The notes beneath the pieces were generated by a model. That model saw only the letters and a program-made list of their open reading frames with translations. It had not been told where the DNA came from and made no database searches. Below are positions 50,701 to 52,811 of a DNA stretch of 52,811 nt, in pieces (within the stretch, counting starts at the first letter, position 1; each line of letters begins with the position of its first letter). This DNA is from Streptomyces sudanensis (GTDB lineage Bacteria > Actinomycetota > Actinomycetes > Streptomycetales > Streptomycetaceae). The stretch covers positions 3,561,722 to 3,614,532 of the forward strand of contig NZ_CP095474.1 in NCBI RefSeq assembly GCF_023614315.1, in the 5' to 3' direction. Made by a program: the position numbers and the translations under genes.

Positions 50701-50999
50701 GTGGTGTCGTCACGGCCGGTATAGCTGCTGGCGCTTGTGGGGTAATTGCAGGCGGCCTCGCCGGGGCTGGTGCGAAATGGTACTGGAACCGTAAAGCGTC
50801 TCGTCGTGATATTGCCCTGGCAGGAGTCAAGGGGATGATGGGGTATGGAGGCGGTGGTTCCGCCATCGGTGCCCTGGGGCGGCATTTTGGCCGCAAAGCC
50901 CTCAGGCGCTGGGCTGTGAAGTACTATCCGTCTACGGGGCGCCATGTCTACCGCAAGCCGAACTCTCATAAAAGGAAGCCGTGGTGGCGTCGCTGGTAG
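44718..50999 (+). CDS. Secreted Rhs/YD-repeat polymorphic-toxin-type protein
   Basis: 2093 residues. Signal peptide (basic n-region with LRWIAGGLSFALAVTLTEGVAAAD, cleavage near 37). A DNRLRE-like region (about 330-500), Ig/FN3-like segments (about 510-830), then at least a dozen YD repeats of the type EYDxxGRVTK (about 1075-1800), and the Rhs core signature GVRLYNPTTGRFLSMDP (about 1929-1945) followed by NQYDLDGK. The last about 125 residues form a variable tip: a Gly/Ala-rich hydrophobic stretch (RNRVIIASFTAGFACGVV...) and a very basic tail ending KRKPWWRRW. The tip has lower GC than the rest, as expected for exchangeable toxin modules. The shell is known to cage the tip; the tip's activity is not recognised. 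The ATG follows GGGGAATC. A small membrane protein follows directly. Confidence 0.93.
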   Translation: MTIHIPAPHERGRLWTGRSLRWIAGGLSFALAVTLTEGVAAADPPEAPAKPRETAVTQAADIASARVAARLSGKRVEALSERTETSTTWVNKDGSLTSEIVAGPVRFTDKATGQWRDVDLDMVSGPDGSVAPIAHPQGLRLAGKSAQAPARSLAATGQAKPVDLVTLGDGEEQITLQWKGGLPAPKLEGNRAEYVDAVPGADVVVEATRTGFEQFVEIKQRPATDGYTYTLPLKAKGLKAVPQADGGVLFTDAKGTERALMPAPVMWDATVDPVSGEHTRKVPVAMKVVQKGATIDLVVTPDAKFLADPATKYPVTVDPSTSSLGNLFDTYVQQGVTYDTSAEQELDFGNPGTKNADGTPRIAQTYITWRTAPFADALVSSAKLSLWNFHSGNYTGSSCPAQPWEVWTANNATTASRWTNRPAMVTRMATSSETRGNASCSTQPDGWINADVTDLAQHWSNNKWSQAGMGIRAADETVTGQWKRVNSANAAANPPKLVVTYNYRPRTGTKQEAGPPYFSYGGAYTVNTVTPTLRDTFVDPNGDKIQGAYQIFDTATNTQVGAVLRSAFVPSGQPAPVTVPAGVLTNGKTYQFRTSPYDGVHYNLGWSEWKTFTVDTTNPSAPARIVSTDYPTGQWVKGAGQAGTFTVTPNGTDHHWLEWSLDGVTWTKVATGGSTAAKAISVTPPKDGSHTLQVRQVDKADNKSEAIEYLFHAGPGGFVQPTEGERTARRLPLVAEAEAGKYDAVSFSWRRSEADPWVRIPAGDVTSGGTPLTAWPVPMTGGKNAPLVWNATDTVDPDGSVQIKADFTGPNGATGATLPLTVVVDRNASGAATSEVGPGSVNLLTGDYTLSGADASAFGLSVNRTASSRLPDKGARQEGQVAIFGKEWVSGTEAEMTESDFSHVRRVSDTAVALVDSEGEETHFTANAARTAWIPEPGAEDLTLKGSTTGSFTLSDTEGTVTEFTKPDAAATSWQVSSTLLDGLSNSTTTVVSETVTVDGRKLARPKRIIAPTSAATSAACTADPATKGCRVMEFVYAATTTATAGAFGDYAGQVKEIRLWATAPGATAATSRTVQTYEYDTEGRLRQAWNPQISPALKTGYEYDAAGRVTKLTPPGELPWTFTYGKAGNASTAGDGMLLKASRPGLQQGTTGTEAGTAATSVVYDVPLTGTTAPYQMGAADVKAWGQTDAPTDATAVFPADAVPASHTGGDLTATDYRRANITYLGVSARSVNTATPGGHVSTTEYDRFGNTVRELTAANRAVALGLTADDRATQAGLGIGQLTTAERADALSTKSLYNETGTRELEEFGPLRRSELTADLKSGTTTLVPAGTSVTARTWTVNEYDAGRPTDGTAKVKDQVTKVTTGAEVREHPSIMGEARITQTVYDWVKGLPVKTVKDPGGLAITETTEYDAQGRVTKQLLPGATGTDAATRVTTYWSATGTGTCQGRPEWADLVCSTGPAGAITNGGSNPAQLPTTTTEYDWFGSPAKVTETANGVTRTTTTTYDNAGRVVKTAMTGGIGQAVPESTTEYDPATGQAVKTVSPTGGTITKQFDKLGRLVSYTDADGGTTTTEYDLLDRPVKTTDTTPSTVTHTYDHAVEPRGMATSTTDSVAGTFRATYDADGSVSSEKLPGGYTVKQTEDTTGSVLDRTYTRDSDGTVVYSDTVTESVHGQVTSHAGWSDQTYRYDATGRLTTVEDTTDTICTRRTYAFDNRTNRTSLTSAAGAPGADCPTTGGTVTGHAYDSADRLVDTGYVYDAFGRTTSVPQNGTVGYYANDLVHQQTADGKRQTWLLDAAHRFRSWKVETGSGTTWTQTASKLNHYDGDSDSPRWIVEDTTTGALTRNVESATGDLAATTSKTGDTVLQLTTIHGDIALQLPLDATKAPVALDTDEYGNPRAGQAAVRYNWLGAKQRSAETLTGLTLMGVRLYNPTTGRFLSMDPVHGGGDNRYGYPGDPVNQYDLDGKRWSWKRIKRFVKRNRVIIASFTAGFACGVVTAGIAAGACGVIAGGLAGAGAKWYWNRKASRRDIALAGVKGMMGYGGGGSAIGALGRHFGRKALRRWAVKYYPSTGRHVYRKPNSHKRKPWWRRW
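50144..50552 (+). repeat. Rhs core repeat, copy 1 (inside the full Rhs gene)
   Basis: 409 bp encoding the end of the Rhs core up to MDPV. By eye about 16-17 substitutions separate it from 51363-51771, with no insertion or deletion (constant offset of 1219 bp). The sequences after both copies are unrelated in their distal parts. Confidence 0.92.
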
Positions 51000-51025
51000 T
51001 AAAATGATCCAAAATGGGAGGGTAA

Positions 51026-51202
51026 ATGGGTCAGTTCGACCAGGGCAAGAACTCGTTGACGTTCTTCGCTCTCGGCTGCCTCGCGTTGACCGGAGGGGTC
51101 GCGGTGTCGCTCCTTTTTAGCAGGTCGGATGGGGCGCCGATTCTCGGCAGTGCTGCCGTCGTCTTCGCCGCCGCCTGGATTCTGGAGCGTCGAGCGGATT
51201 AA
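51026..51202 (+). CDS. Small two-helix membrane protein, candidate Rhs immunity protein
   Basis: 58 residues: MGQFDQGKNS, a hydrophobic helix (about 11-31), a short polar loop (SRSDGAP) and a second helix (about 38-52) ending WILERRAD. GGGAGGG lies 3 nt before the ATG. It starts 26 nt after the Rhs stop, shares the lower GC of the Rhs tip and is followed by a terminator. Immunity genes sit in exactly this place behind Rhs tips, and a membrane immunity protein would fit a membrane-acting tip. The role is inferred from position. Confidence 0.65.
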   Translation: MGQFDQGKNSLTFFALGCLALTGGVAVSLLFSRSDGAPILGSAAVVFAAAWILERRAD

Positions 51203-51250
51203 TCTCTGGTTCGAGTGCGGTCACCACTGAAAGGGGTGACTGAACAGATA

Positions 51251-51302
51251 GAGGGGCGCGATCCGAGGGCACATTTTGGGTCGCGCCCCTCGGTGGGGTT
51301 TT
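51251..51302 (+). terminator. Intrinsic terminator after the Rhs/immunity pair
   Basis: Stem 51251-51261 (GAGGGGCGCGA) with 51281-51291 and a TTTT run at 51299-51302. A smaller hairpin (GTCACC 51220-51225 with GGTGAC 51235-51240) precedes it. It separates the functional Rhs unit from the orphan cassette. Confidence 0.82.
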
Positions 51303-51315
51303 CTGTGGAAAGTAA

Positions 51316-52212
51316 GGGGATTATCGCGGATCCGAGCGTCGGTCGAAAGGGAAGACTGAAATCGGCAGCGGCTCCACCTGGACTCAGACGGCGTCCAAGC
51401 TCAACCACTACGACGGTGACGGCGACAGTCCCCGCTGGATCGTCGAGGACACCGCCACCGGCGCGCTGACCCGCAACGTCGAGTCCGCCACCGGCGACCT
51501 CGCCGCCACCACGAGCAAGACCGGCGACACCGTCCTGCAGTTCACCACCATTCACGGTGACATCGCCCTCCAGCTCCCGCTGGACGCCACCAAGGCACCC
51601 GTCGCCCTCGACACCGACGAGTACGGAAACCCCCGCGCCGGCCAGGCGGCCGTCCGCTACAACTGGCTCGGCGCCAAGCAGCGCTCCACCGAGACCCTCA
51701 CCGGCCTGACCCTCATGGGCGTCCGCCTCTACAACCCGGCCACGGGACGTTTCCTGTCCATGGACCCGGTCTACGGTGGAAACGCGAACGCCTACGAGTA
51801 CGTCAACGGCGACCCGGTCAACCGCTACGACCTCGTCGGGCGCTGGAGCTGGGGCCGCAAGACCTGGCGCCGGTTCACGAACTCGCGGGTCGGCAAGTGG
51901 GCCTACAGGCACCGCAACCGGATCGCCCGCGGTGCGGGCCTCGCGGCCCTCGGGGTCTGCGTCGTCGCGAGCGCCGGCCTGTGTGCCGCCGCCTCGGTCG
52001 GCGCCTACGTCGCGGGTGAGATGGCCAAGAAGCGCCGGCAGCGCTGGAGCAAGCGCGGCATGGCCTTCAACGCCGTCACTCTGGGCATCGGCTTCAAGGT
52101 CGGTTACGTCACGCGCAACATCAAAGGGAAGAGGCGCTGGGGCAAGTACGCTTTCAACAGCTACTACACCGCCCCCGGCGCAGCCTGTTGGGTGACGAAG
52201 AGGTGCCCGTGA
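51316..52212 (+). pseudogene. Orphan Rhs tip cassette (core fragment plus second C-terminal tip, no start)
   Basis: The frame is open from 51316 (after an in-frame TAA) to the TGA at 52210-52212, but has no signal peptide, no ribosome site and no ATG/GTG before 51715. Homology to the full Rhs protein begins near 51358-51363 and runs through GVRLYNPATGRFLSMDPV. After the core the tip differs: VNRYDLVGRWSWGRKTW, a hydrophobic Ala-rich stretch, then a basic distal domain ending AACWVTKRCP. An ATG at 51715 would make a 165-residue fragment but has no ribosome site. Such displaced tips are known from Rhs/CDI loci as spare cassettes that recombination can fuse to the main gene. Confidence 0.8.
51363..51771 (+). 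repeat. Rhs core repeat, copy 2 (in the orphan cassette)
   Basis: Partner of 50144-50552 at about 96 percent identity by eye. Recombination between the two would delete the first tip and its immunity candidate and place the second tip in frame behind the Rhs shell. Confidence 0.92.
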
Positions 52213-52637
52213 CCAAGAGCCGTACAACGTTCCGCAACGGCGTGTACCCGTTCGCCGGGCTCTTCGTGATCGCCGTGGTGGGCCTCGCCTACCTCGACAT
52301 GACGGCGGGCGCGCGGAGCGGCGGTGACCTCACGTTCTACACGCTCCTCTGTGCCGGGGCGGTGGCCTTGGCCTCCCGGTCCTTCATCTGGACGGCGGTC
52401 GTTGCCGACGAGCGGGGAGTGCAGGTCCGCAATCCGCTCAGGACCCAGCGGTTCGCCTGGCGGGAGATCCGGGGCTTCCGAGCCGAGGATCGCCTCGTGA
52501 TCGAGCTGGCCGACAGCCGTGAGGTCCGTTGCTGGGCGGTCCAGCGCGCCAACATCGCCCGCATGCTGAAGCGCCGGAGTCACGCCGACGCCGTGGCCGA
52601 GGACCTCACGAACCTGCGTGAGCGGTATCTGGCCTGA
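52209..52637 (+). CDS. Membrane protein with PH-like domain, candidate immunity protein for the orphan tip
   Basis: 142 residues. Two hydrophobic helices (about 12-29 and 40-60) followed by a bacterial PH-like domain (ADERGVQVRNPLRTQRFAWREIRGF ... LVIELADSREVRCW). The GTG at 52209 overlaps the orphan-tip stop (GTGA) and has GAAGAGG 5 nt upstream; TTG 52188 and GTG 52203 are in-frame alternatives inside the tip. Translational coupling to the tip argues for an immunity role. PH-domain proteins of this type occur widely, so the specific role is inferred. Confidence 0.8.
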   Translation: MTKSRTTFRNGVYPFAGLFVIAVVGLAYLDMTAGARSGGDLTFYTLLCAGAVALASRSFIWTAVVADERGVQVRNPLRTQRFAWREIRGFRAEDRLVIELADSREVRCWAVQRANIARMLKRRSHADAVAEDLTNLRERYLA

Positions 52638-52677
52638 GGAACCCGGGTCATGCCCTGATGGATGACCCGCACCCCAC

Positions 52678-52714
52678 CACGACGGCCCCGGCAACTCCTG
52701 CCGGGGCCGTCGTG
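52678..52714 (+). terminator. Terminator-like hairpin after the PH-domain gene
   Basis: Perfect 16-bp stem (52678-52693 with 52699-52714) around a 5-nt ACTCC loop, about 40 nt after the stop. No T-tract. The remaining about 100 bp of the window show no gene. Confidence 0.85.
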
Positions 52715-52811
52715 CGTCCGCCCGGCGGGGGGCAGGCGGGCCGGCCGGTCCTGCCGACTGCCGCTCCGGCGATCACCGGCTCCCGCCACAAGGCCCTGTC
52801 AGTCCGGGCGG

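Overview
The window is very GC-rich DNA with GC-dominated third codon positions, GTG starts, rare TTA codons and gene families typical of actinomycetes. It almost certainly comes from a Streptomyces chromosome. Nothing was searched; all calls come from reading the sequence.

Layout. (1) 1-1170: an XRE/DUF5753 regulator with its DUF397 partner, closed by a strong hairpin. (2) 1171-2685: one 53-residue membrane protein, then about 1.1 kb of non-coding DNA with degenerate repeats. (3) 2686-26334: a nonribosomal peptide cluster in one direction: a penicillin-binding-protein-like hydrolase with SxxK, YxN and HxG motifs, NRPS-1 (A-T / C-A-T-E / C-A-T-E / C-A-T), NRPS-2 (C-A-T / C-A-T-E), an MbtH-like protein and a 19-bp terminator. 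The assembly line has six modules, no thioesterase domain, a free L amino terminus and a terminal epimerase. This fits release and head-to-tail closure by the hydrolase, as in the SurE-type (PBP-type) thioesterases, and predicts a cyclic hexapeptide of configuration L-D-D-L-L-D. (4) 26358-31636: a MacB/FtsX-type ABC transporter on the minus strand, and a divergent NarL-type two-component system. (5) 31662-37835: a minus-strand operon encoding a DrrA/DrrB-type exporter, an ArsR-like regulator and a large SARP/AfsR-type regulator. Both regulator genes contain a TTA codon, so bldA control is likely, and the operon is preceded by four TGTCA-like elements spaced exactly 11 bp apart. (6) 38455-41181: a membrane-anchored alpha/beta hydrolase, divergent from a GNAT acetyltransferase/PaaX-like regulator pair, with a palindrome between them. 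(7) 41647-44125: four small uncharacterised genes. (8) 44718-52714: a secreted 2093-residue Rhs/YD-repeat protein with a variable C-terminal tip, a 58-residue membrane protein (candidate immunity protein), a second start-less Rhs tip cassette carrying a copy of about 409 bp of the Rhs core, and a PH-domain membrane protein (candidate second immunity protein).

How the parts may work together. The SARP and ArsR-like regulators, gated by the leucyl tRNA for UUA, probably switch on the peptide operon and its exporters. The two-component system probably controls the MacB-like transporter. The hydrolase probably macrocyclises the peptide. The Rhs locus looks like an independent competition module with a spare toxin tip.

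The two most notable features are the PBP-type-thioesterase cyclic hexapeptide pathway and the Rhs orphan-tip arrangement.
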